A stretch of DNA of 64,000 nucleotides from Flavihumibacter profundi (GCF_020076305.1 NZ_JAIQXE010000004.1:186001-250000), one strand, 5' to 3'; positions 9,455 to 18,618 are shown, numbered from the stretch's first letter. Notes: a model not told the origin generated them from the letters alone. Made by a program: numbers and translations.

Positions 9455-11161
9455 TGATTTACCTTTATAATATATCTTTTTAGCCTTTTCAAGTAAAACC
9501 AAAAATTCTCCCTGCAAATAATTGTCCGGCTGAATAATAGGCTGTACAATATTTTGAACATCGTTCCACCCTGCCTGTTTCGTAAATCTTGATTCTTTCA
9601 ACAAGGAACCAAACAATGTAATTCCGGCTGCAAAACGGTAAGCATCAGGCAGGGATGAAAATTTTGCAGGGTTTGCCTGCGTAGAAAGATAATAATTAAG
9701 GCGTTTAGTGTCGTTGGGCAATCTGCAGGTTAATTCAATATCCGCCAGCTTAGCAGAGGAATCCTGCCCTTCTTCAGGAAGCTCAATTTCAAAAATAGCC
9801 ATCAATGTATGACCTGATCCAACTTCCCCGCCTTCCAGTACACTGGAGGAATCGGAAATCGCCGTAACCTTATTATCAAATCCTATCAGCCGGTAATTTT
9901 TCACGGCATCAGCATTGAATTTAACATGCAGGAGGGCATCATCAGCAACGGCATACATAGTTTGGGTAAGTTCTTTAACCAGGACCTTCTCTGCCTCTTT
10001 TTCATCATCAAGATAAGCAAAATTCCCGTTGCCCTTTTTAGCCAGCACCTCCAGTTTGGAGTCTTTGTAATTGCCCATACCAACTCCAAGGCAGGTAAGA
10101 TAAATTCCCAATTGTTTTTGTGATGATATCAGGCGATCCAGGCCTTCTTCACTGGTTTGCCCAACATTAAAATCACCATCTGTTGCCAGAATTACACGAT
10201 TATTGCCATTGGGAATAAACTTGCTTTGAGCCAATCTATAAGCAGAGCGAATTCCAGACTCTCCCTCTGTAGCCCCCCCCGCTTCTAATTCTTCAATAGC
10301 TTTGTGGATCTTGACCTTTTCAGCCCCGGAGGTTGGTGGCAGCCAAACGCCAACGGTACCACCATAAACGACAATAGATACAGTATCAATTGCACGAAGG
10401 TTATTCACCATCAGTTTAAATGCCGATTTCAGCAAGGGAAGCCGGTTTGGCATGTCCATAGAGCCTGATACATCGATCAGGAAAACAAGATTACTGGGTG
10501 GTATATTTTCAAGGTTCAGTTTCTTTGCACTTGCCTTAATGAAGAACAATTGATTTTTAGGATTCCATGGGCATTCTGAAAGCCTTGTTTCCATTTTAAA
10601 TACAGCACCGGGTTCAGGTTCTTCGTAATTAAGGTCAAAATAATTCAACATTTCCTCAATCCTCACTGCATCAGGTGGAACAGTATTGCCCATATTCAGG
10701 AACCGCCTTATATTGCTATAAGATGCTTTATCTGTATTCACTGCAAAATCAGTAGCAGGGAATTTTCCTGCTGCCATGAAATCGTTTTCCCGAAGGGTAC
10801 TATAAGTTTCACCAGTAAGTACACGACTTGTCTTTTCTTCTCCTTTTAAGTCGCGGGTCACTGACATCAGGCGCATTTCCTGGTTATTCCCTTTTCGGAT
10901 TGTCGGTTTTAAAGTGATACTATTTTCCTTCCGGGAATCAATTGCAACAGTTTGGGATTTAAAACCTTCGAGGTCAAGTGTTGCCGTATCAATAATCTGG
11001 GAAGATGTAATGCCAAACCCACCAGTAGTTCCGGAATAATAAATATAGCCGGTAGAATGCAACATCATCCTTACATTCGGCAAAGGTTTTTGGGTTTCAT
11101 CCTTAATTTCTCCGCGAAGGTAATATTGGGCCCTGGTTGAAATACCAGCCAATACCAACAT
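9428..11161 (-). CDS. Secreted VWA-domain protein, YfbK-like, with N-terminal carboxypeptidase-regulatory-like domain
   Basis: 577 residues from the ATG at 11161. The start of the mature part (about 15-80) looks like a carboxypeptidase-regulatory-like beta-sandwich. It is followed by the YfbK-type N-terminal motif (VRIEEMLNYFDLNY), a von Willebrand A domain with an intact MIDAS (FLIDVSGSMDM, GGATEGESG, ATDGDFNVG), and a DUF3520-like C-terminal domain. Such proteins bind partners through a metal ion; the partner and pathway are unknown. The ATG at 11161 gives a very short signal peptide. The frame stays open 36 bp upstream, and starting at the CTG at 11185 would give a normal one beginning (M)KTAVAILMLVLAG. 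No ATG, GTG or TTG lies there, so either CTG is used or the start codon has changed. The 3' end overlaps the cyclase gene. Confidence 0.85.
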   Translation of the reverse strand: MLVLAGISTRAQYYLRGEIKDETQKPLPNVRMMLHSTGYIYYSGTTGGFGITSSQIIDTATLDLEGFKSQTVAIDSRKENSITLKPTIRKGNNQEMRLMSVTRDLKGEEKTSRVLTGETYSTLRENDFMAAGKFPATDFAVNTDKASYSNIRRFLNMGNTVPPDAVRIEEMLNYFDLNYEEPEPGAVFKMETRLSECPWNPKNQLFFIKASAKKLNLENIPPSNLVFLIDVSGSMDMPNRLPLLKSAFKLMVNNLRAIDTVSIVVYGGTVGVWLPPTSGAEKVKIHKAIEELEAGGATEGESGIRSAYRLAQSKFIPNGNNRVILATDGDFNVGQTSEEGLDRLISSQKQLGIYLTCLGVGMGNYKDSKLEVLAKKGNGNFAYLDDEKEAEKVLVKELTQTMYAVADDALLHVKFNADAVKNYRLIGFDNKVTAISDSSSVLEGGEVGSGHTLMAIFEIELPEEGQDSSAKLADIELTCRLPNDTKRLNYYLSTQANPAKFSSLPDAYRFAAGITLFGSLLKESRFTKQAGWNDVQNIVQPIIQPDNYLQGEFLVLLEKAKKIYYKGKSSRLRNIFK

Positions 11162-11256
11162 TAATATGGCTACTGCAGTTTTCAGGAGGGGGTCGTTTCA
11201 GGCAGAAAGTTACCTATTTATCTATTGATAGTCAAGTAAATGCCTTGCAGAATTTT

Positions 11257-11799
11257 CTATTGCTCTTCTTTAAGCCTGTATATGTCTGCAAGATTCCGGC
11301 CCAAACCATCGTAATCGAGCCCGTAACCAACTACAAATTTGTCGGGGATAGAAAATCCAAGGTATTTTATTGGTATCGTGTATTCAGTGGCTTCCGGCTT
11401 GTTCAGTAAAGCGACTAATTCAAGAGATGCAGGGTGCTGGTGCCTCAGCTGTGGCAGGAAGGCATTTAATGTTTTCCCGGTGTCGACAATGTCTTCAATA
11501 ATGACCACATGCCTGTTGTGTATATCTATATCCAGGCCAATCGCAGTTACTACCTGCCCGGTTGACTTTGTGCCTTTATAAGATGCCAATTTTATAAAGC
11601 TGATTTCTGCTTCAATGGGTAAATTTTTAAAAAGGTCTGCGGCAAACATGAACGACCCATTTAAAATAGCAATAAACAATGGCCGCTTGTCCTGGTAATC
11701 TTCGCAAAGTGAAGCTCCTAACCGATGTATTGCCTTATCAATTTCAGCTGCGGTTAAATAAGGTTCAAAAACCTTATCCTTCACTTTAATGGTTGACAT
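11257..11799 (-). CDS. hpt: Hypoxanthine phosphoribosyltransferase
   Basis: A 180-residue type I phosphoribosyltransferase. The PRPP-binding loop VVIIEDIVDTGKTL is intact, the PPi-binding loop region is AILNGSFMFAADL, and the C-terminal purine-contact region KFVVGYGLDYDG is typical of hypoxanthine/guanine enzymes. It salvages hypoxanthine (and probably guanine) with PRPP to IMP/GMP in the cytoplasm. Length fits the family. It starts 1 bp after the stop of the glucosaminidase gene, so it should be read from the same messenger. Confidence 0.95.
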   Translation of the reverse strand: MSTIKVKDKVFEPYLTAAEIDKAIHRLGASLCEDYQDKRPLFIAILNGSFMFAADLFKNLPIEAEISFIKLASYKGTKSTGQVVTAIGLDIDIHNRHVVIIEDIVDTGKTLNAFLPQLRHQHPASLELVALLNKPEATEYTIPIKYLGFSIPDKFVVGYGLDYDGLGRNLADIYRLKEEQ

Positions 11800-11800
11800 A

Positions 11801-12988
11801 TCAGTTAGTGTAGATGATTAATTCCTGGCCGGTTTTCAGGCTTGCATTGGAAAGTTTATTCCACTCCCGGATTTTTTCTGGACTCACCCCATATTTACGA
11901 CCGATCCCGAAAAGGGTTTCTTTGTTTTGAACAATATGCCTCGTAAAAGTTGGTGTTGCTTCAATCTGGGCCGTTGCTGAATATGTAGTATCCACTGTTG
12001 GTGCGGCTCCTGCCAGTAAGGGTCTTGCCGGAGATTTGTCTTTGAGGAATATTCTTTCCCCCACAGCCGGCGTCATACCAACTTCGAGGTGATTCAGCTC
12101 AAGAATACTTTCATAGCGGATACCTTCCGCCTGAGCTATATCATAAAGGGTTTCTTCCTGTTGTACATAGTGGAAAAGATTTGCCCCTGTTTTTCTTTTC
12201 CGTTGCAGGTAAATCAATTGGTCCTCTGCCAGAATATCTCCTTCCCCCTGGGTCATATCATTAAATTCGAGCAGCCTTGCAAGGGAAAGGTCGTGCGCAT
12301 TAGCAACAGACAACAAAGATGTTCCTCCTTTTACAAATACGACCCGGGTCTCATTGATCTGGAAAACGCCATCAGGATACGCTACCACAGGAGTAAGGAC
12401 TTCTGCCTTATTAATGACTGAAGGAGTTCCTGAATTGGCCATATCTTCCGGAACCGGGAGTTTACCCATGGCAATCAACGTATACTGCTGCAGGTTATAT
12501 GTTTCAATCAGGTTCACCAGGATCTGCGAATATTTGATATTAGTGGCGTAGCCGGCTTTCTTTAAGCCATAAGCCCATCCTTTATAATCGGTTGGTGCAA
12601 GACGGAACAGGAATGCATACCTGTCGCTGCTCCGCAGGAAATCGGAATGGTCGCGATAGGAATCAATGGCTGATGGGTAGCTACGAAAACATTCTCCACT
12701 GGCATCATCATCGTGGTATACTTTATCACCGGACCAGCCCGATTTGCATTTGATACCGAAATGATTATTCGATTTCAAAACCAGGTCACTACGCCCGGCT
12801 TCAGTTTCATGGATTCCTTGTGCCAGCTTTATTGAAGCAGGCACACCTGTCCGTTGCATTTCTTCAATAGCCAGTTGCCGGTAAGCGTTTATATATTCAA
12901 TTACAGCAGCAGATTGCTGGCCAAACGCAAAATTGGTCAATCCAACAAAAAATGTAACTATATAAAAAAGTGAACGAAGCATTTCCAT
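11801..12988 (-). CDS. Glucosaminidase (GH73-like) with LysM domains
   Basis: 395 residues with a signal peptide (1-23, ending AFG). A FlgJ/GH73-type N-acetylglucosaminidase domain (about 26-165) carries the likely catalytic Glu61 in GIHETEAGRSDL and the family's NNHFGIKCKSGW and YATNIKYSQIL motifs. Three LysM-like segments follow; the last (about 350-394, HIVQNKETLFGIGRKYGVSP) is the clearest, and two weaker ones lie near 210 and 275. The enzyme should act on peptidoglycan in the periplasm, held there by the LysM domains. Its ATG overlaps the stop codon of the upstream methyltransferase by one base (TAATG), and hpt follows after 1 bp. Confidence 0.92.
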   Translation of the reverse strand: MEMLRSLFYIVTFFVGLTNFAFGQQSAAVIEYINAYRQLAIEEMQRTGVPASIKLAQGIHETEAGRSDLVLKSNNHFGIKCKSGWSGDKVYHDDDASGECFRSYPSAIDSYRDHSDFLRSSDRYAFLFRLAPTDYKGWAYGLKKAGYATNIKYSQILVNLIETYNLQQYTLIAMGKLPVPEDMANSGTPSVINKAEVLTPVVAYPDGVFQINETRVVFVKGGTSLLSVANAHDLSLARLLEFNDMTQGEGDILAEDQLIYLQRKRKTGANLFHYVQQEETLYDIAQAEGIRYESILELNHLEVGMTPAVGERIFLKDKSPARPLLAGAAPTVDTTYSATAQIEATPTFTRHIVQNKETLFGIGRKYGVSPEKIREWNKLSNASLKTGQELIIYTN

Positions 12989-13626
12989 TATTTTTTTTGC
13001 ACCAATAAAAGGCCATCCCGAAGGGTTACCAGAACTTTTTCAACCCGGTCATCTTTTTCAACAAACTCGTTAAATGCCTGGATTGCTTTAGCATTTTTCC
13101 CCTTCAGGGAAGCGGCCAGCACTTCACCATGAAATAAAACATTGTCAGCAATAATCAAACCACCCTTCCTTAACCGGGGCAACACGAGCCCATAGTAATT
13201 CAGATAAGCAGTTTTATCAGCATCTATGAAAACCAGGTCCCATTCAAAGGGCAACCCTGGTATTATTTGTGAAGCCTCGCCTTCATGCAAAATTAGTTGT
13301 TGAGAATTCGGCGAAAGGTTAAAATTTTTCCTGGCGGTAGCTGCATCGGCAGGTCTTAATTCAATAGTATGTAACTGTCCGTTTGCAGATAAGCCTTCGG
13401 CCAGGCATAATGCACTATATCCTGTAAAACTGCCGATTTCAAGAATATAATCAGGCTTCATTAACCGACTGACCATTGCAAGGAACCTCCCTTGCAAATG
13501 GCCGCTAAGCATATGGTAGTGCGGATGTTCTACCTTTGTTTCGGCTGCAATAGCCTTCAGCAACTCCGGTTCGGGTGAACTGAAGCGCTCAGCATATTCA
13601 GTAACTGCAGCTTTAATTAGATCCAA
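12988..13626 (-). CDS. Class I SAM-dependent O-methyltransferase (caffeoyl-CoA/catechol OMT-like)
   Basis: The SAM-binding motif ILEIGSFTGYSALCLAEGL, the acidic loop VFIDADKTAYLNYY and the motif IIADNVLFHG (the metal-binding Asp-Asn pair) identify a class I, metal-dependent O-methyltransferase of the family 3 type. The natural substrate of bacterial members is mostly unknown. There is no ATG near the start. I chose the TTG at 13626 (giving DLIKAAVTEYAERF next, the usual length for the family), but a TTG at 13671 would add 15 residues. It lies between the LOG-family gene (stop at 13672) and the glucosaminidase gene, with one base of overlap to the latter. Confidence 0.88.
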   Translation of the reverse strand: MDLIKAAVTEYAERFSSPEPELLKAIAAETKVEHPHYHMLSGHLQGRFLAMVSRLMKPDYILEIGSFTGYSALCLAEGLSANGQLHTIELRPADAATARKNFNLSPNSQQLILHEGEASQIIPGLPFEWDLVFIDADKTAYLNYYGLVLPRLRKGGLIIADNVLFHGEVLAASLKGKNAKAIQAFNEFVEKDDRVEKVLVTLRDGLLLVQKK

Positions 13627-13671
13627 TGACAAAAAAATTTCAGGCAAAATTAGGGCTTCTTTGCCAATCAA

Positions 13672-14367
13672 CTAGAAATTGGGTTGCAGGGGATGCTTGC
13701 TGTAAAAATGCAATACATGTTCTGCTACCTCATCGGCTGTATCAACGACTTTCAATAGATCGAGGTCATCAGTAGATATATATTCTTCGGTTAACATTGT
13801 TTTTTGCAACCACTGCATCAGCCCGGTCCAATATTCCCTTCCTACAAGAATCAGTGGAACCTGCAGCATTTTACCAGTTTGGATAAGGGTAGCCACTTCA
13901 AAGAACTCATCCATGGTGCCAAATCCGCCTGGCATCATTACAAATCCCTGGGAATACTTGGTAAACATTGTTTTACGTACAAAGAAATATTCAAAATTGA
14001 GATTGGCATCACGGTCAATATATGGATTGGCATGTTGTTCAAAAGGGAGTTCAATATTTAAACCGACTGATTTACCAGCACCCAATTGTGCACCCTTATT
14101 TGCTGCTTCCATTATACCCGGACCGCCACCGGAAATAATACCAAACCCTTCTTCTGCCAGCCTCTTGGAAATATCAACAGTTAACTCATATGCATTATGG
14201 CCGGGCTGGGTGCGGGCCGAACCAAAAATGGAAATGCATGGTCCGAGCTTGGCAAGGGCTTCAAAACCATCCACAAACTCAGCCATTATTTTAAATATCT
14301 GCCAGCTTGAATGCGCTTTTGATTCACTCCAACGCCTTTGTTTTGTCATCCGGATCGTATCGTTCAT
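13672..14367 (-). CDS. LOG-family protein (TIGR00730-like), longer type
   Basis: A Rossmann-like LOG-family protein with the diagnostic ISGGGPGIMEAANKGA and PGGFGTMDEFFE motifs, including the Arg in FFVRKTMF. Members with these motifs act as cytokinin riboside 5'-monophosphate phosphoribohydrolases or as more general nucleotide 5'-monophosphate nucleosidases. I start it at the ATG at 14367. An upstream ATG at 14403 in the same frame would lie inside an imperfect palindrome (14394-14428) and give an extra, unconserved-looking 12 residues. A second, shorter LOG-family gene lies 1.6 kb away on the other strand. Confidence 0.88.
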   Translation of the reverse strand: MNDTIRMTKQRRWSESKAHSSWQIFKIMAEFVDGFEALAKLGPCISIFGSARTQPGHNAYELTVDISKRLAEEGFGIISGGGPGIMEAANKGAQLGAGKSVGLNIELPFEQHANPYIDRDANLNFEYFFVRKTMFTKYSQGFVMMPGGFGTMDEFFEVATLIQTGKMLQVPLILVGREYWTGLMQWLQKTMLTEEYISTDDLDLLKVVDTADEVAEHVLHFYSKHPLQPNF

Positions 14368-14393
14368 AGTCTTCGTTTTAAGGTTAGGAGACA

Positions 14394-14428
14394 ACGATGC
14401 CACCCATTGCTACCATGGATGGCATCGT
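14394..14428. repeat. Imperfect 14-bp palindrome upstream of LOG gene
   Basis: Arms 14394-14407 and 14415-14428 match at 13 of 14 positions around a 7-nt spacer. There is no T-run on either side, so a normal intrinsic terminator is unlikely. It lies 27 bp upstream of the chosen LOG start and 40 bp after the symporter stop, both on the minus strand. It could be an operator or an mRNA structure in the LOG leader. Confidence 0.55.
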
Positions 14429-14468
14429 AGTAATACAATAATATGAACGTAAAATCTCCCTTATTAGT

Positions 14469-15923
14469 TTATGAAACGGCCTGTTTTTTTGAAATGATTA
14501 ACAGCCCCAGGAAAGTGAGTAACCCGTTGATTAATAGCAGTTCAATCCCAATCTGGAAGCCGCCTAACCAGCCAGCAGAATACTTACTAATTATAAAACA
14601 CAAAAATGGTGACAGTAAACAAACGAAGGTTACAGCAAAGTTGTCGGGAAATTGCTTTTTTGTGAGGATGCCAAAAGAGAATAATCCCAATAATGGGCCA
14701 TAAGTATAACCTGCCAGGTCAAGAATAATACTTATTATGGATTTGTTATTGATCCATTTAAATACCAGGATAGAAATCATGAATATAACAGTGAAGGTCA
14801 GGTGTACAATCATGCGGGTCCTTTTCTGCTGTTTATCGGTGAGCCCAGGATTCCGCCTGATGCCCAGGATATCAATACAGAAAGATGATGTAAGTGCAGT
14901 CAGGGCGCCATCCGCACTTGGGAACAAAGCAGAAATAAGCGCGATGATGAATATTATGGATACCGCAGGAGGCAGGAAATTCATAGAGACTGTCGGAAAA
15001 AGGTCGTCGCCTTTTACTGCCATGCCATTCTGCTCTGCGAATATGTATAATAATCCGCCCAGTAACAGGAAAAGGAAATTCACAAATACAAGAACCACGC
15101 TAAACGATAGGATATTTTTCTGGGAATCCTTTAACCTTTTTACACTGATATTCTTCTGCATCATTTCCTGGTCCAGTCCGGTCATTGCAATAGTTATGCA
15201 GGCACCTCCGATTATCTGCTTCAGAAAAAACCCTTTACTGTTAAAGTCGGTATTGAAGATTTTTGTGTACCCTTTAACTGACAATGCATCCATTGCACCA
15301 GAAAAACCAAAACCCAGGTGGTTCATTGTATAGAGTACACATACTACAAGGCCTAGCAACATGAAACTGGTTTGGAGTGTATCAGTATATACAATTGTTT
15401 TTACGCCCCCTTCGAAAGTATAGAGTAATATCATCAGTAAAATGACCAGGGCAGTTATGAAGAAAGGGACGCCCAGCCTGTCCAGGATAAATAACTGCAT
15501 TACATTGATCACCAGGTAAAGTCTGGCTGTAGCACCAACAGTTCTGGAAATTATAAAAAATAGTGCACCTGTTTTATAGGCCGCAAATCCGAATCTTTGC
15601 TGAAGGTAATTGTAAATGGAAGTAAGGTTCAACCGGTAATAAAGCGGAAGCAATACGAAAGCAATTACCAGGTAGCCCAAAAAATAACCAAATACTACCT
15701 GCATGTAACCAAATGCATTTACTGCAACCGTACCCGGAACAGATACAAATGTTACACCACTTAATGATGTACCAATCATGCCGAATGCCACTAGTATCCA
15801 ATTGGAATTTTTATTACCGATAAAAAAGCTATCATTATTGGCATTACGGGAAGTGAACCAGGCCACTGCCAGTAATATCAAAAAATAGGCAATTACAATG
15901 GAGAAAAGCAGTGTTGGAGACAT
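14469..15923 (-). CDS. Sodium:solute symporter (SSS family)
   Basis: A 484-residue integral membrane protein with about 13 hydrophobic helices. The family signature is visible early: FIGNKNSNWILVAFGMIGTS, then SGVTFVSVPGTV and later FEGGVKTIVYTDTLQ and SALFPSADGALTAL. It imports a solute with Na+; the sequence does not show which one. There is no partner enzyme in the neighbourhood that names the substrate; its neighbours are two LOG-family genes, one on each side. The gene is divergent from the LOG gene at 15991, with a 67-bp shared promoter region. Confidence 0.93.
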   Translation of the reverse strand: MSPTLLFSIVIAYFLILLAVAWFTSRNANNDSFFIGNKNSNWILVAFGMIGTSLSGVTFVSVPGTVAVNAFGYMQVVFGYFLGYLVIAFVLLPLYYRLNLTSIYNYLQQRFGFAAYKTGALFFIISRTVGATARLYLVINVMQLFILDRLGVPFFITALVILLMILLYTFEGGVKTIVYTDTLQTSFMLLGLVVCVLYTMNHLGFGFSGAMDALSVKGYTKIFNTDFNSKGFFLKQIIGGACITIAMTGLDQEMMQKNISVKRLKDSQKNILSFSVVLVFVNFLFLLLGGLLYIFAEQNGMAVKGDDLFPTVSMNFLPPAVSIIFIIALISALFPSADGALTALTSSFCIDILGIRRNPGLTDKQQKRTRMIVHLTFTVIFMISILVFKWINNKSIISIILDLAGYTYGPLLGLFSFGILTKKQFPDNFAVTFVCLLSPFLCFIISKYSAGWLGGFQIGIELLLINGLLTFLGLLIISKKQAVS

Positions 15924-15990
15924 GCCGCTATGTTTTTTCTAAAATAGCTACAAATTAATGATCATTACTATTACTTTAGCAGATTAATAT

Positions 15991-16530
15991 ATGAACATCA
16001 AGGCTATAGCAGTTTTTTGCGGATCGCAGGCAGGAGCCAACCCTATATTCACACAACATACAACTGAACTGGGCAGGTTTATTGCCATGTTAAACATCAA
16101 ACTTGTTTATGGCGGTGGGAAAAAAGGGCTGATGGGTACAATTGCAGATGCAGTTTTACAAAATGGCGGGGAAGTAATGGGTGTAATCCCAAAAATCCTT
16201 ACAGAATGGGAACAACAACACGAAGGACTAACAGAACTGGCGGTGGTAGCGGATATGCATAGTCGAAAACGAATGATTTATGAAATGAGCGATGCTGCTA
16301 TAGTACTGCCTGGCGGATTTGGCACCCTTGATGAACTATTTGAAATGCTGACATGGAATCAGTTGAAGATACATGACAAAAAAGTATATATCCTTAATTC
16401 ATGCGGGTATTATAGCGGCCTGATTCAATTCCTGCGAAATGCAGAAAAGGAAAACTTCCTTTATGACGCAATAGACTCAAGGATCATTATTTGCAATAAC
16501 CCGGTTGAGTTATTCAATAAAATACACTAA
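15991..16530 (+). CDS. LOG-family nucleoside 5'-monophosphate phosphoribohydrolase
   Basis: 179 residues, the standard length for LOG proteins. It has KLVYGGGKKGLMGTIADAVL near the start and the catalytic VLPGGFGTLDELFE with MHSRKRMIYEMSDA before it. It should hydrolyse a nucleoside (possibly cytokinin-type) 5'-monophosphate to base and ribose 5-phosphate in the cytoplasm; bacterial members often have broad or unknown substrates. It is the canonical short form, whereas the paralogue at 13672 is the longer form. It ends 4 bp before a convergent outer-membrane protein gene. Confidence 0.92.
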   Translation: MNIKAIAVFCGSQAGANPIFTQHTTELGRFIAMLNIKLVYGGGKKGLMGTIADAVLQNGGEVMGVIPKILTEWEQQHEGLTELAVVADMHSRKRMIYEMSDAAIVLPGGFGTLDELFEMLTWNQLKIHDKKVYILNSCGYYSGLIQFLRNAEKENFLYDAIDSRIIICNNPVELFNKIH

Positions 16531-16534
16531 TCCA

Positions 16535-17119
16535 TTACAGGCCAACATTTACTCCCACGCTGAAAAATACATTACTACCATAGGGGGTTCCTGGATTAGT
16601 TCCGGTACCCATCTTATTAAGCAGGTCATATTGGGCCATAATTACAAATCCACCCGACCTGCCCATGGGTATTATTCCCCCTGCACCCAATAAAAGAGAA
16701 GGTATTATAGTACCATTTAACGAGCTCTTGGAACCGCCATAGCTGTAGCTGCCCCAGATATAATTCATTTCAGGTTGCAGCTGCGCAAATAATTGTGGTA
16801 TCGGATAAACTCTTCCAAAAACATTCATTCCGGCCACTCCCTGCTCCCAAGTTTCCCCATAGGAGTTTTTTTGACTTGAATAAATAGCATTAATACCAAC
16901 ACCGGCAGCAAAATACCTATTGAACATGTATCCAGCCTGTGGCGAAACATTTATGAGTGTATAGGTGCCAAAAGCCAACCCAAAACTACCGCCGACAAAG
17001 AGCCGGCTTTTGTCAAATCCTTTTTTGACAGGCTCTTCCTGATTACCCTGGCTGTCTTGTGCAAAAGCGCCTGTAACTACAACAGCAAGTAGGGAAAAGG
17101 TTATAATTATTCTTTTCAT
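16535..17119 (-). CDS. Small outer-membrane beta-barrel protein, function unknown
   Basis: The ATG at 17119 gives MKRIIITFSLLAVVVTGAFA, a good signal peptide; the longer frame to 17155 would overlap the oxidase gene and is rejected. The mature part (about 170 residues) has alternating aromatic and small residues and ends in a hydrophobic strand (VFFSVGVNVGL), as expected for an eight-strand outer-membrane barrel of the OMP_b-brl type. No specific function can be read. It follows the GlcD-like oxidase after 10 bp and could be cotranscribed with it. Confidence 0.8.
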   Translation of the reverse strand: MKRIIITFSLLAVVVTGAFAQDSQGNQEEPVKKGFDKSRLFVGGSFGLAFGTYTLINVSPQAGYMFNRYFAAGVGINAIYSSQKNSYGETWEQGVAGMNVFGRVYPIPQLFAQLQPEMNYIWGSYSYGGSKSSLNGTIIPSLLLGAGGIIPMGRSGGFVIMAQYDLLNKMGTGTNPGTPYGSNVFFSVGVNVGL

Positions 17120-17129
17120 TAAAAGGTAT

Positions 17130-18548
17130 TTAAGCATCAAATATTTTTCCCGCATTTAAAATATTATGGGGATCGAAAATTTTTTTTATTCCACGCATTA
17201 GTCGAAACAGGGTATCATCCAGGACGATATCCATAAACCTCTTTTGCACCAATCCTATGCCATGCTCTCCGCTGATGGTTCCACCCAGCCGGTACACAAG
17301 TTCAAACAATGCCCGTAAACCTAATTGCATATTAACATTATCCTGACTATTTAATGTTCCCTCCTGCTTTATCCTGATATGGAGGTTTCCATCGCCGGCA
17401 TGTCCGTAACAAACGGCATTAAAGCCATACTTGTTGCCCAGGTCCTTAACTCCCCTGATTAGGGCGGGCAATTCAGCCCTTGGCACCACTGTATCTTCTT
17501 CGATGGTGTAACCGGCAATTTTAACCGCTTCTGCTACCCTTCGCCGCAATTTCCATAGTTCTGCCTTCTGTTGTGAATCGTCTGCAAAAAACACTTCCCC
17601 GCAATTGTACCGGGTGAGTAATTCAGCAATTGCTTCCATTTCGGCCATTAAGGTATCGGGATGGTTTCCATCAACTTCTATAATGAGCTGTGCTGCAGTA
17701 TCAGGAGTAAGAGGAACTACTGTACTGTCTACAAAATCACTAACAATTATGAGGGCATCAATTTCAACTAATTCAAGTCCGCTTGGCGTAAATCCTGCCC
17801 TGAATATGGCACTAACTGCTTCACAGGCGTTCTCAAGTGAGGCAAAAGGCACCAGCATCAGCAGGTCGTGCCTGGGGTGGGAGATTAGTTTAAGCACAAT
17901 TTTAGTAACAATTCCCAATGTTCCTTCGCTGCCTACCAATAATTGCGTCAGGTTATAACCGGTAGAATTTTTTAACACATTTGCCCCGGTCCAGATAATT
18001 TCCCCTGTAGGCAAAACCAGTTCGAGGTTCAAAACATAATCCCTTACCACACCATATTTTACCGCTTTGGGGCCGCCACTGTTCTCTGCAATATTTCCGC
18101 CTATAAAACAGGATCCGCGACTACTTGGGTCGGGTGGGTAAAACAATCCTTTCTCCTTTACCGCCATTTGTAATACCTCGGTAATTACACCTGGTTCAGT
18201 GATTACCTGGCCATTTCGCTCATCAATTTCCAAAATTGAAGAAAACCTTTCCATCGACAACAGGACACCGCCCAGTTGGGGCAAAGCGCCACCACTTAAG
18301 CCTGTCCCGGCCCCCCTTGGTGTTACAGGAATATAATGCTCATGGCAAAGCCGAAGGATGGCACTGATTTCTTTGGGCGTGCGGGGTTTAACTATGACTT
18401 CTGGTGAAAAAAATAAGTGTTCCGTTTCATCATGGCCATATTTCAGGAACGATTCTGTATCAGTAAATACAAAATCCGGACCTACAATCTGCTGCAGCTG
18501 CCGCAAATGTTCTTCAGTTAACCTGCCTTTTTCGGGTATCAATTCCAT
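17130..18548 (-). CDS. FAD-linked oxidase, GlcD / D-lactate dehydrogenase type
   Basis: The chosen ATG at 18548 gives MELIPEKGRLTEEHL, a normal family start; the frame extends to 18677 but would overlap the PorP gene. The FAD-binding (PCMH-type) domain is clear: VTPRGAGTGLSGGALPQLGG, DPSSRGSCFIGGNIAENSGG and GSEGTLGIVTK. The C-terminal FAD-oxidase domain ends in FNAVCYGHAGDGNLHIRI and GGTISGEHGIGLVQK, with the usual substrate and flavin histidines. It should oxidise a 2-hydroxy acid such as glycolate or D-lactate at the inner face of the membrane. GlcE/GlcF partners are not in the window, which favours a single-subunit D-lactate-dehydrogenase-like enzyme. Confidence 0.92.
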   Translation of the reverse strand: MELIPEKGRLTEEHLRQLQQIVGPDFVFTDTESFLKYGHDETEHLFFSPEVIVKPRTPKEISAILRLCHEHYIPVTPRGAGTGLSGGALPQLGGVLLSMERFSSILEIDERNGQVITEPGVITEVLQMAVKEKGLFYPPDPSSRGSCFIGGNIAENSGGPKAVKYGVVRDYVLNLELVLPTGEIIWTGANVLKNSTGYNLTQLLVGSEGTLGIVTKIVLKLISHPRHDLLMLVPFASLENACEAVSAIFRAGFTPSGLELVEIDALIIVSDFVDSTVVPLTPDTAAQLIIEVDGNHPDTLMAEMEAIAELLTRYNCGEVFFADDSQQKAELWKLRRRVAEAVKIAGYTIEEDTVVPRAELPALIRGVKDLGNKYGFNAVCYGHAGDGNLHIRIKQEGTLNSQDNVNMQLGLRALFELVYRLGGTISGEHGIGLVQKRFMDIVLDDTLFRLMRGIKKIFDPHNILNAGKIFDA

Positions 18549-18618
18549 AGCTGCTAAGAACGTTAGTTGCAAAAATCGGATAATTCGGGAAATCGTGAAT
18601 TTACGGAAGGAAAGCCAG

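Noticed and set aside
14737-15333. 198-codon plus-strand frame over the symporter gene
   Set aside because: It is a shadow on the opposite strand of a clear SSS-family coding region; composition and lack of a recognisable domain argue against a gene.
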